Source: Hydrogenophaga taeniospiralis (lineage in GTDB: Bacteria > Pseudomonadota > Gammaproteobacteria > Burkholderiales > Burkholderiaceae_C). Taken from it: a stretch of DNA of 64,000 nt. A program made the translations under genes and the position numbers. Shown piece by piece: positions 29,030 through 37,324 of this stretch; positions within the stretch are counted from its first letter, which is position 1, and each line of letters starts with the position of its first letter. Below the pieces are notes generated by a model that was given only the letters and a program-made list of their open reading frames with translations, did not search any database and was not told where the DNA came from. Location: positions 2,580,501 through 2,644,500 of the forward strand of contig NZ_JAHBAG010000001.1 in the NCBI RefSeq assembly GCF_020510445.1, written 5' to 3'.

Positions 29030-29611
29030 ATGAGCCCTCTTTTTCGTTGCGCCTTTTTGCTGTTGGCCTGCTTTTTTGGGCAGGCCAGCGCTCAGCTGTC
29101 GTCGCCGCTGGGGGCTCCTGTTCCGGCTGCCAAGCCGTCAACGGAGACCGGTGCTGGGTCGGGTTCCGGGGCATCGTCTGCGTTGCCGCATGTGCAGGGC
29201 CAGGGGGCTGGTGTGCACAGTCCGCTGTCGCCGTTTGCGCCGCTCAAACCACGCGAAGACGTGCTGGCCTGGTCGGTGCTCACCGACGTGAGCACGCGCA
29301 TCGAGAACCGGCGCATCGTGCCCGTGTATCCTGCGGCCGTGAACACGCTGGACCAGAAGACGCAGCGCATCCAGGGCTTCATGATGCCGCTGGAAGCGGG
29401 CGAGCAGCAGCGCCATTTCCTGCTGGCCTCGGTGCCCCTGACCTGCGCGTTCTGCACGCCCGGCGGGCCCGAGAGCATGGTCGAGGTGCGCACGAAAGCG
29501 CCGGTCAAATACAGCCAGGGCGCGGTGGTGGTAGAGGGGCGGTTCCACGTCTTGAAGAAGGACCCCTCCGGTCTGTACTACCGCATGACCGAGGCCATCG
29601 GCGTGAAGTGA
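29030..29611 (+). CDS. DUF3299 periplasmic protein
   Basis: A 193-residue protein with a signal peptide (LLLACFFGQASA), a Gly/Ser/Pro linker, and the DUF3299 core from about residue 75 (EDVLAWSVLTDVSTRIENRR; IQGFMMPLEAGEQQRHFLLA; VPLTCAFCTPGGPESMVEV). The CAFC pair could bind metal or form a disulfide. DUF3299 proteins accompany Zur-regulated ABC systems in Pseudomonas. Here it follows the ABC genes after a hairpin repeat, so it is probably part of the same zinc module. Confidence 0.78.
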   Translation: MSPLFRCAFLLLACFFGQASAQLSSPLGAPVPAAKPSTETGAGSGSGASSALPHVQGQGAGVHSPLSPFAPLKPREDVLAWSVLTDVSTRIENRRIVPVYPAAVNTLDQKTQRIQGFMMPLEAGEQQRHFLLASVPLTCAFCTPGGPESMVEVRTKAPVKYSQGAVVVEGRFHVLKKDPSGLYYRMTEAIGVK

Positions 29612-29687
29612 TGCGGGGCCGCCAGCCAGCGCCGCCGCGAATGACCCCGCAACGGACCGCCGCACGCCCGGGCGATACCATCGCCCG

Positions 29688-30644
29688 GTGAACCTCGCTG
29701 CCCACCCCGTCGTCGCCTCCCTCACCCCCGTCTTCCTGCTGATCGCCACCGGCTTCCTCGCCGGGCGGCTGCACTGGATACGCGACGAGGCGGTCAAGGA
29801 CCTCTCCAACCTCGTGTTTCTGCTGCTGATCCCGGCACTGCTGTTTCGCACCATGAGCGCCGTGCACGTCGAAACGCTGGACCTGCGGCCGTTGGCCGCC
29901 TATTTCCTGGCCGCGCTCGGCCTGCTGGGCGCCTCGATCGCCTGGCGCGGGTTCAACCGGCGCAGCGTGGTGCTGGCGCTGGGCGGCGTGTTCTCCAACC
30001 TGGTGATGATCGGCATCACGCTGGTGGAACTGGCGTATGGCAAGGAAGGCCTGGTGACCCTGCTCACCCTGGTGTCGATCCATGCCCTGACGCTGCTGAC
30101 CACCGCCACGGTGGTGCTCGAACTCGCCGTGGCGCGCGAGAACCGCGCCAACGGCCAGGCGCAGCCGCACGTGCTGGCCACCACCTGGTCGGCTTTCAAG
30201 AGCGCGCTGATCCACCCCATCCCGCTGCCCATCCTGTGCGGCCTGCTGTTCGCGCAGACCGGCTGGGTGCTGCCCGTGGTGGTGGACAAGCCGTTGCAGT
30301 TGCTGGGGAGTGCCTTTGGTCCGCTGGCGCTGGTGCTGGTGGGCGTGACCATGGCGCGCACCCCGCTGGGTGGGGAGATCCGCACCACGCTGTGGATCAC
30401 CGTGTCCAAGAACCTGGTGCTGCCACTGCTGGTGGGCCTGAGCGCCTGGGCCTTTGGCATCACCGGTCTGCCGCTGACCGTGATGGTGGTGGCCGCCGCG
30501 CTGCCCATGGGCGCCAATGTGTTTCTGTTTGCCCAGCGCTACGAGGTCGCCCAGGAGGCCACCACCGCCGGCATGGGGCTGTCCACCGCGATGGCGCTGT
30601 TCACGCTCAGTCTGGTGATGCTGCTGATGTCCTGGTGGAACTAG
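29688..30644 (+). CDS. AEC-family (auxin efflux carrier-like) transporter
   Basis: A 318-residue membrane protein with about ten helices in two five-helix halves. Family segments are FLLIATGFLAGRLHWIRDEA near the start, LALGGVFSNLVMIGITLVEL (the conserved Asn-containing crossover), and VVAAALPMGANVFLFAQRYE. Bacterial relatives carry malate, malonate or other organic acids; the substrate here is unknown. It starts at a GTG. It converges with the next minus-strand pair, leaving only 18 bp between. Confidence 0.85.
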   Translation: MNLAAHPVVASLTPVFLLIATGFLAGRLHWIRDEAVKDLSNLVFLLLIPALLFRTMSAVHVETLDLRPLAAYFLAALGLLGASIAWRGFNRRSVVLALGGVFSNLVMIGITLVELAYGKEGLVTLLTLVSIHALTLLTTATVVLELAVARENRANGQAQPHVLATTWSAFKSALIHPIPLPILCGLLFAQTGWVLPVVVDKPLQLLGSAFGPLALVLVGVTMARTPLGGEIRTTLWITVSKNLVLPLLVGLSAWAFGITGLPLTVMVVAAALPMGANVFLFAQRYEVAQEATTAGMGLSTAMALFTLSLVMLLMSWWN

Positions 30645-30662
30645 AGGAGCACCCCCGCCGCG

Positions 30663-31124
30663 TCATTGGCTGATCTTGCGCGCCTCTTCGATCTGGTATT
30701 CGAAGTAGTGCTGGATGCCGTAGGCGAGGCTGCCCATGAAGGCCACGGTGCCGAGCAGCATGGCCAGCACCAGCGCACCGATGGTCAACCAGTTGGTGCC
30801 GCCGGCGATGGCCTGGTCTTCGGCGCCGGGGTTGAACCAGCGGTTCCATTTTTCGCGGTCGCTGAGCGCGTAGACGATGCCCGCCAGGCAGCCGGCCGCG
30901 ATGCTGCTGCCCAGAAACGGCACCAGCACCCAGGCGAGCTGGTCGTCCTGGCCCAGGGTCTGGATGCGCCGCACGCCCCACCAGCCCAGCGCGGCGGCGA
31001 TGGGGTGCAGCCAGCCGATCCAGTCGCCCAGGCCCCGCAGGTAAAAGCGGTGCAGACCCATGCTGCCGCCGAGCACCGCCAGCCAGGCCGCCAGCGTCTT
31101 GTTCTTCGCCCGGGCCGTGCTCAT
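30663..31124 (-). CDS. TM2-domain-like small membrane protein
   Basis: A 153-residue protein. The N-terminal KNKTLAAWLAVLGGSMGLHR, followed by FYLRGLGDWIGWLHPIAAAL, resembles the TM2 domain (two helices with a short turn and the GxxGxHRFYL motif). Two further helices follow. There is no established function. Its start overlaps the GNAT stop (ATGA), so the two are co-translated. Confidence 0.7.
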   Translation of the reverse strand: MSTARAKNKTLAAWLAVLGGSMGLHRFYLRGLGDWIGWLHPIAAALGWWGVRRIQTLGQDDQLAWVLVPFLGSSIAAGCLAGIVYALSDREKWNRWFNPGAEDQAIAGGTNWLTIGALVLAMLLGTVAFMGSLAYGIQHYFEYQIEEARKISQ

Positions 31125-31660
31125 GCAGAGGTTCCGCCGGACTCGGGGGGCGTGGTGTCGCCCGCACCCAGGGTCTTTTGCATCAGCACGATGTCGAGCC
31201 AGCGGTCGAATTTCCAGCCGCAGGACTGGATCACGCCCACCGGCTCGAAGCCCAGCGCGCGGTGCACGCCGACCGATCCCGCGTTGGCGGAGTCGCCGAT
31301 CACGGCCATGACCTTGCGCGTTCCCGTGCGCTCCAGGGTGGCGAGCAACTCGGCCAGCAGGGCACGGCCCAGTCCCTTGCCTGCGGCCTCGGGCGCCAGG
31401 TAGATCGAGTCCTCGACCGAGAAGCGGTAGGCCGGGCGCGGCTTGAACCAGTTGCCGTAGGCAAAACCCAGCACCTGTCCATCCTCTTCGACCACCAGCC
31501 AGGGCAGGCCCTTGGACAACACGTCGGCCCGCCGGGTGCCCATCTCGGTCGGGCTGGGCGGTGTGGTTTCAAAGGTTCCGGTGCCGTGCAGCACGTGGTG
31601 GCCGTAAATGCGGGTGATGGCGTCGATGTCTTCGTCGCGGCTGGGGCGGATGAGGGGCAT
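31121..31660 (-). CDS. GNAT N-acetyltransferase, phosphinothricin-acetyltransferase-like
   Basis: A 179-residue protein. IRPSRDEDIDAITRIYGHHV, the family segment GTGTFETTPPSPTEM, and the acetyl-CoA site EAAGKGLGRALLAELLATLE with VHRALGFEPVGVIQSCGWKF match the Pat/YncA subgroup of GNAT enzymes. These acetylate small amines such as L-methionine sulfoximine; the native substrate here is unknown. It diverges from the rpsP promoter. Confidence 0.83.
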   Translation of the reverse strand: MPLIRPSRDEDIDAITRIYGHHVLHGTGTFETTPPSPTEMGTRRADVLSKGLPWLVVEEDGQVLGFAYGNWFKPRPAYRFSVEDSIYLAPEAAGKGLGRALLAELLATLERTGTRKVMAVIGDSANAGSVGVHRALGFEPVGVIQSCGWKFDRWLDIVLMQKTLGAGDTTPPESGGTSA

Positions 31661-31694
31661 GTCGGGGAGCTTGTGCGAAGGGTTGAGGTCGGTG

Positions 31695-31722
31695 TTGAAG
31701 CGGGTATCACACGGGCTATAAT
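31695..31722 (+). promoter_or_regulatory. Promoter of the rpsP-rimM-trmD(-rplS) operon
   Basis: TTGAAG (31695-31700), 16 bp, then a perfect TATAAT (31717-31722) form a good sigma-70 promoter. The transcript would have a leader of about 125 nt before rpsP, with an Ala/Lys-codon-poor, T-rich stretch and a GAAGGA ribosome site. Confidence 0.75.
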
Positions 31723-31856
31723 CGCCGGTTTTGTGGTGTTTCGCTGGCCGGGTGGTCAGTCGTGTGTCTCAGGCGCCGCAATGAATGGGGTTTATTCAGC
31801 CAAAAAAACCCACTGAAGTTTCCGCTCTTGGAGCTTCTCCACCCGAAGGATAAATC

Positions 31857-32111
31857 ATGGTCGTCATTCGACTCTCCCGCGGCGGCGCAAAAGCCCGTCC
31901 GTTCTACAACATCGTGGTTGCCGACAAGCGCAACCGCCGCGATGGCCGTTTCATCGAACGCATCGGCTTCTACAACCCCCTGGCCCGCGGTGGTGAAGAG
32001 CCCCTGCGCATCGCCCTGGACCGCCTGACCTACTGGACCGGTGTGGGCGCTGAGCCTTCGGACACCGTGGCCCGCCTGGTCAAGCAACACGCTGCCAAGG
32101 CCGCCGCCTGA
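31857..32111 (+). CDS. rpsP: 30S ribosomal protein S16
   Basis: 84 residues starting [20 protein letters not shown], with [20 protein letters not shown], the full S16 signature at normal length. It binds 16S rRNA early in small-subunit assembly. First gene of the conserved rpsP-rimM-trmD-rplS order. Confidence 0.98.
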   Translation: MVVIRLSRGGAKARPFYNIVVADKRNRRDGRFIERIGFYNPLARGGEEPLRIALDRLTYWTGVGAEPSDTVARLVKQHAAKAAA

Positions 32112-32124
32112 TCACAGGCCGTTG

Positions 32125-32724
32125 GTGAGCAGCCCCACGCCTGGCGTCTTCAGCGCATCGGCCCTGCCGGGCGATGCGGTGGAGTTGGGACGCATCCAGG
32201 ACCCGTGGGGCCTCAAAGGCTGGGTCCACATCCTGCCGCACAGCGCCGACACCGAAGCGCTGTTTGCCTCTTCCCAATGGTTCCTGCAGCCGCCCGAAGC
32301 CCGCTTCGCGCGCGGCTTTTCGGCGTTTTCGGGCTGCGTCAGCGTCACCGTGGCCGAGATCAAGGTCCATGCCGATGGCGTGGTGGCCCGGCTGGAAGGC
32401 ATGGACGATCGCACCGCGGCCGAAGCGCTCAAGGGCGTGCGCATCTTCGTGCCACGCAGCGCCTTTCCGGCCACGCCCGAGGGTGAGTACTACTGGGTCG
32501 ACCTGATCGGCCTGGACGTGGTGAACCGCGAGGGCGTGCACCTGGGTGTGGTGCGCGACCTCATGCCCACCGGTCCGACCTCGGTGCTGGTGCTCGAATA
32601 CACCGAGACCGTGGACGGCAAAGCCCAGGTCGCCGAGCGCATGATTCCCTTCGTGTCCGCCTATGTGGATGGCGTGGACCAGACCGCCCGCCGCATCACG
32701 GTGGACTGGCAGGCGGATTACTGA
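32125..32724 (+). CDS. rimM: 16S rRNA processing/maturation factor RimM
   Basis: A 199-residue protein from a GTG at 32125 (VSSPTPGVFSASALPGDAVE). The core ELGRIQDPWGLKGWVHILPH is the RimM N-terminal beta-barrel, and EGEYYWVDLIGLDVVNREGV begins the PRC-barrel domain that binds S19. The start is uncertain: a TTG three bases upstream is also possible, and the 32041 start overlaps rpsP in another frame. It acts in 30S head maturation. Confidence 0.95.
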   Translation: MSSPTPGVFSASALPGDAVELGRIQDPWGLKGWVHILPHSADTEALFASSQWFLQPPEARFARGFSAFSGCVSVTVAEIKVHADGVVARLEGMDDRTAAEALKGVRIFVPRSAFPATPEGEYYWVDLIGLDVVNREGVHLGVVRDLMPTGPTSVLVLEYTETVDGKAQVAERMIPFVSAYVDGVDQTARRITVDWQADY

Positions 32725-32775
32725 CCCCTCCTGGGGGAAGCCGCGCTGCGGCGCAGGGGGGAGACAATACCCCTC

Positions 32776-33552
32776 ATGCGATTCGACGTCATCACCCTGT
32801 TTCCTGAATTGTTTGCCCCGTTCTTCACGAGCGGCATCAACCGGCGCGCGTTCGAGTCCGGGTTGGTGGACGTGAAGCTGTGGAATCCGCGCGATTTCGC
32901 GGACGGCAACTACCGCCGGGTCGATGACCGGCCGTTCGGTGGCGGCCCGGGCATGGTCATGATGGCCGAACCGCTGTGGCGGTGCCTGCAGGCCCTGCGC
33001 GTCGACCGCAACGAACCCGACGAGGCCCGCGCGCCGGTGGTGCTGTTTTCGCCGATCGGCGACCGGCTGGACCATGCGGGGGTCTCTGACTGGGCCGCCA
33101 GCGTGGGCGCGGTGCTGGTTTGCGGCCGTTACGAAGGCATTGACCAGCGCTTCATCGATGCCTGTGTCGATCGGCAGATCAGCCTGGGGGACTTTGTGCT
33201 CTCGGGTGGTGAAGTGGCCGCCATGGCCATGCTCGACGCCGTGGCACGCTTGCAGCCCGGCGTGCTGGGGGACGAGGGCAGCCACCAGCAGGACAGTTTC
33301 AATCCCGCGCTCGACGGTCTGCTGGACAGTCCGCACCACACCCGCCCTGAGGTCTGGCAAGGCCCCGCAGGGCCCATGGCGGTGCCCGATGTGCTGCTCG
33401 GAGGGCACCACGAACGCATCGCCCGCTATCGCCGTGAACAAAGCCTGGCGCTCACCGCCCGCCTGCGGCCCGACTTGCTGGAGCAGGCGCGCGCCCGGGG
33501 CCGCATCGGTGCCGCGGACGACGCTTTTCTGCGCCGGACGAAAAAGCTATAA
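32776..33552 (+). CDS. trmD: tRNA (guanine37-N1)-methyltransferase
   Basis: 258 residues starting MRFDVITLFPELFAPFFTSG. RPFGGGPGMVMMAEPLWRCL, VLVCGRYEGIDQRFIDACVD and QISLGDFVLSGGEVAAMAML are the SPOUT trefoil-knot motifs that bind S-adenosylmethionine. It methylates G37 of tRNAs reading CNN and some other codons, preventing +1 frameshifting. Its stop codon overlaps the TATAAT of the rplS promoter. Confidence 0.98.
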   Translation: MRFDVITLFPELFAPFFTSGINRRAFESGLVDVKLWNPRDFADGNYRRVDDRPFGGGPGMVMMAEPLWRCLQALRVDRNEPDEARAPVVLFSPIGDRLDHAGVSDWAASVGAVLVCGRYEGIDQRFIDACVDRQISLGDFVLSGGEVAAMAMLDAVARLQPGVLGDEGSHQQDSFNPALDGLLDSPHHTRPEVWQGPAGPMAVPDVLLGGHHERIARYRREQSLALTARLRPDLLEQARARGRIGAADDAFLRRTKKL

Positions 33553-33553
33553 T
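33548..33553 (+). promoter_or_regulatory. Internal promoter -10 box for rplS
   Basis: TATAAT is perfect and overlaps the trmD stop codon (TAA at 33550-33552). A weak -35 (TTTTCT, 33525-33530) sits 17 bp upstream. It would give rplS its own transcript with a roughly 150-nt leader (33560-33708) containing several C/G-rich stem possibilities. Confidence 0.55.
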
Positions 33554-33708
33554 CCAAAGCTTTTCGATCCTCTGACCGGCCGCCGTGACCGGGCCAGCCC
33601 GCAAAAACACAGGCGGGGGTGCAAGCCCCTGCTGCGTTTCTGGACAGGGCCCCTGCCGGATTCGTGGCCTTTAGTGCAGCGCGGGCATGATCGTGAAAAC
33701 AGGAAACC

Positions 33709-34065
33709 ATGAACCTCATCCAGACCCTTGAGCAAGAAGAAATTGCTCGCCTGAACAAAGAAATTCCCGCGTTTGCGCCCGGCGACACCGTGATCGTCAG
33801 CGTCAATGTGATCGAAGGCACCCGCAAGCGCGTGCAGGCTTACGAAGGCGTGGTGATCGCCCGTCGCAACCGTGGCCTGAACTCCAACTTCATCGTGCGC
33901 AAGATCTCCAACGGTGAAGGCGTCGAGCGTACGTTCCCCCTGTACAGCCCGTTGATCGCCAAGATCGAAGTCAAGCGCCGCGGCGATGTGCGCCGCGCCA
34001 AGCTGTACTACCTGCGTGACCGCAGCGGCAAGTCGGCACGTATCAAGGAAAAGCTCGGCGCGTAA
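33709..34065 (+). CDS. rplS: 50S ribosomal protein L19
   Basis: 118 residues. [40 protein letters not shown], and [20 protein letters not shown] are the L19 signatures, at normal length. It sits at the 30S-50S interface. Last gene of the operon, followed by a strong intrinsic terminator. Confidence 0.98.
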   Translation: MNLIQTLEQEEIARLNKEIPAFAPGDTVIVSVNVIEGTRKRVQAYEGVVIARRNRGLNSNFIVRKISNGEGVERTFPLYSPLIAKIEVKRRGDVRRAKLYYLRDRSGKSARIKEKLGA

Positions 34066-34121
34066 GCGACGGGTTTGCGCCCGAAGCCGGGAGCCTCATC
34101 GGCTCCGGCCCTGGCCACCCG

Positions 34122-34149
34122 AAAAGCCGCTCCCCGGGGCGGCTTTTTT
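34122..34149 (+). terminator. Intrinsic terminator after rplS
   Basis: AAAAGCCGC (34122-34130) pairs with GCGGCTTTT (34139-34147) around TCCCCGGG, with a run of six T (34144-34149). A classic Rho-independent terminator for the rpsP operon. Confidence 0.9.
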
Positions 34150-34227
34150 GTGCCCGTTCGCTGCCCACCTCCCGTCGGGTCACCCCCGGCACGCGCGGGT
34201 TGGCCCGTGTGGCCTATGCTCCCGCCC

Positions 34228-34917
34228 ATGTCCCAGCCCTTGCCTCTGCCCGTTTTTGATCCTCGCCTGGTCCCGGCGTTGCCTGCCGCGCCTGACGAAG
34301 GCTTGTTGCCCGCGCAGCCCCATCGACTGACCGCCGGCGGGCTGCGCGAGCTGTTTGCGCGCCCGCCCGTGTGGACGCCCGAACTGCTGCGCGAAAAAAA
34401 GTTTGCCGACCGCCCGCCAGCGCAGGCAGCGGTGCTGCTGCCGCTGGTGATGCACGAGCGCCCGACCCTGCTGCTGACGCAGCGCACCGCACACCTGTCC
34501 ACCCACTCGGGGCAGATCGCCTTGCCCGGCGGCAAGCTTGATGAGGGCGACGCCGACGCCATCGCGGCGGCCCTGCGCGAGACGCAGGAGGAGATCGGCC
34601 TGTCTCCCGAGCGCGTGGAGGTGCTGGGCACCTTGCCGGTGTATGTCACCGGGACGGCCTTCATCGTGACCCCGGTGGTCGGTCTGGTGCAGCCCGGCTT
34701 CACGCTGCAACCCAACCCGTATGAGGTGGACGAGGTGTTCGAGGTGCCGCTGGATTTCCTGATGGACCCCGCGCACCACCGCCGTCACGCCTGGGAGTGG
34801 GGCGGGGTGATGCGCGAGTGGTATTCCATGCCGTACCGGGACGGCGAGCACGAGCGGTTCATCTGGGGTGCCACGGCCGGCATGCTGCGCAATTTCTACC
34901 GCCTGCTCAGTGCCTGA
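34228..34917 (+). CDS. Nudix hydrolase, CoA-pyrophosphatase-like
   Basis: A 229-residue protein. THSGQIALPGGKLDEGDADA followed by IAAALRETQEEIGL is a Nudix box of the CoA-diphosphatase type (REtxEEIGL preserved, with Asp/Ala in place of the usual upstream Glu, as in NudL-like enzymes). PVYVTGTAFIVTPVVGLV matches the subgroup. It would cleave CoA and derivatives to 3'-phospho-AMP and phosphopantetheine. The start MSQPLPLPVFDPRLVPAL at 34228 is preferred; a Met four codons upstream is possible. Confidence 0.83.
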   Translation: MSQPLPLPVFDPRLVPALPAAPDEGLLPAQPHRLTAGGLRELFARPPVWTPELLREKKFADRPPAQAAVLLPLVMHERPTLLLTQRTAHLSTHSGQIALPGGKLDEGDADAIAAALRETQEEIGLSPERVEVLGTLPVYVTGTAFIVTPVVGLVQPGFTLQPNPYEVDEVFEVPLDFLMDPAHHRRHAWEWGGVMREWYSMPYRDGEHERFIWGATAGMLRNFYRLLSA

Positions 34918-34968
34918 AGGCCATCGTGGCCGGGGCTTCGCCGTGGGGCACGTCGCTATGATGACGTC

Positions 34969-35904
34969 ATGAGTTTTTTCGCCATCCTCCTCGCCTTGCT
35001 GCTCGAACAGGCACGCCCGCTGGCCCACGACAACCCGGTGCACGCGGGGCTGCGCGGTTGGGCCCGGGCGGTGCGGCGCAACCTGGATGCCGGACAGGCC
35101 TCTCACGGCTGGGTGGCCTGGGTGCTGGCCGTGGGTGTGCCTGCGCTGATCGCCGGGCTCGTCTATTGGGGTCTGTGGGCCTTCAGTTCGGTGCTGGCGT
35201 TCGCCTGGATGGTCGGCGTGTTGTACGTGACGCTGGGCTTTCGTCAGTTCAGCCACCATTTCAGCGACATCCGGCAGGCGCTGGAGGTGGGGGACGACGC
35301 CACCGCCCGCGAGAAGCTGGCGCAATGGCTTCGGGTGGATGCGTCGAGCCTGCCGCGCACCGAGTTGCTGCGCCAGGTCATAGAGCATTCGGTGCTCGCG
35401 GCACACCGGCATGTGTTTGGCGTGCTGGTGTGTTTCGTGGTGTTCTGGGTGTTGGGCCTGGGGCCGTCCGGGGCGGTGTTCTACCGCATGGCCGAGTACC
35501 TGTCGCGCAACTGGCGCGCCCGCCCCGATGGCACCCCCAGCCCGGCGCTGCGACACGCGGCGGCCCGGGCCTGGGACTGGGTGGACCACTTGCCGGCCCG
35601 GGTGACGGCGCTGGGTTTCGCCATCGTCGGCAATTTCGAAGAAGCGGTCGCGAGCTGGCGCAGCGATGCCGAGCGTTTCGCCCCGGGCAGCGATGGCGTG
35701 GTGCTGGCCGCCACCTCGGGGGCGCTCAACGTGCGGCTGGCACCCCTGGCCGAGGGCGCCACCGTCCCAGATGACGCCGAGAGCGGCGCGCGCCCAGAGC
35801 CGCAGCTGGCGCACCTGGGCAGCGTGGTGGGTCTGGTCTGGCGTTCGGTGGTGTTGTGGATGCTGCTGCTGGCGCTGTTGACCCTGGCGCGCCTGCTGGG
35901 GTAG
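34969..35904 (+). CDS. CobD/CbiB-like membrane protein
   Basis: A 311-residue protein with 4-5 membrane helices. MSFFAILLALLLEQARPLAH, FRQFSHHFSDIRQALEVGDD and LLRQVIEHSVLAAHRHVFGV follow the CobD/CbiB/AmpE pattern. In Burkholderiales such proteins are encoded next to rsgA or Nudix genes without other cobalamin genes, so true adenosylcobinamide-phosphate synthesis is doubtful; no cobalamin genes are seen here. The role is therefore open. Confidence 0.72.
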   Translation: MSFFAILLALLLEQARPLAHDNPVHAGLRGWARAVRRNLDAGQASHGWVAWVLAVGVPALIAGLVYWGLWAFSSVLAFAWMVGVLYVTLGFRQFSHHFSDIRQALEVGDDATAREKLAQWLRVDASSLPRTELLRQVIEHSVLAAHRHVFGVLVCFVVFWVLGLGPSGAVFYRMAEYLSRNWRARPDGTPSPALRHAAARAWDWVDHLPARVTALGFAIVGNFEEAVASWRSDAERFAPGSDGVVLAATSGALNVRLAPLAEGATVPDDAESGARPEPQLAHLGSVVGLVWRSVVLWMLLLALLTLARLLG

Positions 35905-35965
35905 GGCCGCTGGGCGCTACCTGTCCGGGCGCGCAGGTCGGTGAAACGGGCCGAGGCCCGGGTGC

Positions 35966-36955
35966 TCAATACGGGCGGCGCGCCGAAAGCTCGGCAAACA
36001 GCTCGCCGTAGATCCGGTAGCGGTTTTCGCCGATGGCCTGCGGGTCCGCATTGGCCGGATCGTCGTCCGTTTTCTGCACATGGGCCAGCACCGCGCAACC
36101 CGGTTCGTGCAGGTGGGTGCAGTTGTAGAAGCGGCAGTTCCCCAGCGTCGCGCGCAGGTCGGGCATGAGGTGGGCGAGCTGCATCGGCTCGATGTGGTTC
36201 AGGCCGAATTCCTGAAACCCCGGTGAGTCGATCAGCGCCGTGCTGCGCGCCTCGTCCACCCAGTACCAGGTGGTGCTGGTGGTGGTGTGTTTGCCCGAGT
36301 TGAGTGCGCGCGAGATTTCGCCGGTCAGCGCCTTGGCCTGCGGCACCAGGCGGTTGACCAGCGTGCTCTTGCCCACGCCCGAGGGACCGAGCACCAACGT
36401 GGTCTTGCCGGTCAGGCGCTGCTGCAGCTCCACCAGGCCGGCCTCGCTGCCGGCCGCGGTCTGGCCCTTGAGCCGCAGCGGCAGGACATCACAGCCCATG
36501 CGCCGGTAGCTCTCGAGCCGTTCCCAGGCCTGATCGAAGGCGGGCTGCAGGTCGCTCTTGTTGAGCACGATCAGCACCGGGATGCCTTCGGCTTCGGCCG
36601 CGATCAGCGAGCGCGCGAGCTGGCGTTCGGAGAACTCGGGGTCGGCCGCGATCAGCACCAGGATCTGGTCGAGGTTGGCGGCGAAGGACTTGGTGCGCAT
36701 CTCGTCCTGCCGGTAGAACAGGTTGCGCCGGGTGTCCACGCGTTCAATGCTGCCTTCGTCGCCCGTGGCCTGCCATTGCACATGGTCGCCCACGACCACC
36801 TGGCTTTTCTTTCCCCGCGGGTGGCAGATGCGGCGTTGTCCGTCCGGGCTCTCCACCAGGCAGTGCCGTCCGTGGGCCGCCACCACCAGCCCGGAAAGGG
36901 TGCCGGCTGGCTGCGAGGGGCTGGCCAAGGCTGGCAGGGCGTGGTTGCGCTTCAA
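35966..36955 (-). CDS. rsgA: Small ribosomal subunit biogenesis GTPase RsgA
   Basis: A 329-residue protein if started at the TTG at 36955. An N-terminal OB-fold (GTLSGLVVAAHGRHCLVESP) precedes a circularly permuted GTPase domain: G4 LIVLNKSDL, then G1 TLVLGPSGVGKSTLVNRLVP, then G3 DSPGFQEFG. A C-terminal zinc knuckle reads CRFYNCTHLHEPGCAV. It checks late 30S assembly. The TTG overlaps the pterin dehydratase stop (TTGA), which implies coupling; an in-frame ATG at 37024 inside that gene is the alternative. Confidence 0.92.
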   Translation of the reverse strand: MKRNHALPALASPSQPAGTLSGLVVAAHGRHCLVESPDGQRRICHPRGKKSQVVVGDHVQWQATGDEGSIERVDTRRNLFYRQDEMRTKSFAANLDQILVLIAADPEFSERQLARSLIAAEAEGIPVLIVLNKSDLQPAFDQAWERLESYRRMGCDVLPLRLKGQTAAGSEAGLVELQQRLTGKTTLVLGPSGVGKSTLVNRLVPQAKALTGEISRALNSGKHTTTSTTWYWVDEARSTALIDSPGFQEFGLNHIEPMQLAHLMPDLRATLGNCRFYNCTHLHEPGCAVLAHVQKTDDDPANADPQAIGENRYRIYGELFAELSARRPY

Positions 36956-37308
36956 AGCGGCAACCTGCTGGCTTGGGGGGCGTTCATGGGGTTCTTCAGC
37001 AGTGCGTCCACCGCGTCCGCGCAATGGAAGTCGCTGGCCGAAATACCGCCGACGTCGTGGGTGCTGAAACGCACGGTGCAGCGGCCATGCCCCAGGTGGA
37101 GCTCGGGGTGGTGGTCTTCGCGGTGGGCGATCCAGGCCACGGCGTTGGCGAACGCCATGGTCTCGTGGAAGGTGGTGAAGCCATAACTTTTCTCCAGCGC
37201 CCCGTCGATCAGCTTCCAGCCCTGGGCGGCGTCGCCATTGAGCTGGGTAAGCCGGGTGACGATTTCGGTGGCCGAGAGGGCGCGGCGATTCTGGTGGGTG
37301 GCGTTCAT
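36952..37308 (-). CDS. 4a-hydroxytetrahydrobiopterin dehydratase (PCD/DCoH family)
   Basis: A 118-residue protein starting MNATHQNRRALSATEIVTRL. FTTFHETMAFANAVAWIAHR followed by EDHHPELHLGHGRCTVRFST is the PCD motif with the catalytic His pair. It recycles pterin 4a-carbinolamine made by aromatic amino acid hydroxylases; no hydroxylase gene is nearby. The C-terminus runs to a TGA shared with the rsgA start. Start chosen for normal length; an upstream Met at 37344 adds an unlikely Pro/Arg leader. Confidence 0.88.
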   Translation of the reverse strand: MNATHQNRRALSATEIVTRLTQLNGDAAQGWKLIDGALEKSYGFTTFHETMAFANAVAWIAHREDHHPELHLGHGRCTVRFSTHDVGGISASDFHCADAVDALLKNPMNAPQASRLPL

Positions 37309-37324
37309 GGCAGGGCGGGTGCGT

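Noticed and set aside
34969..35904. True cobalamin biosynthesis CobD
   Set aside because: The fold pattern fits CobD/CbiB, but no other cobalamin gene is present and such orphan homologues are common in this order, so only CobD-like is claimed.
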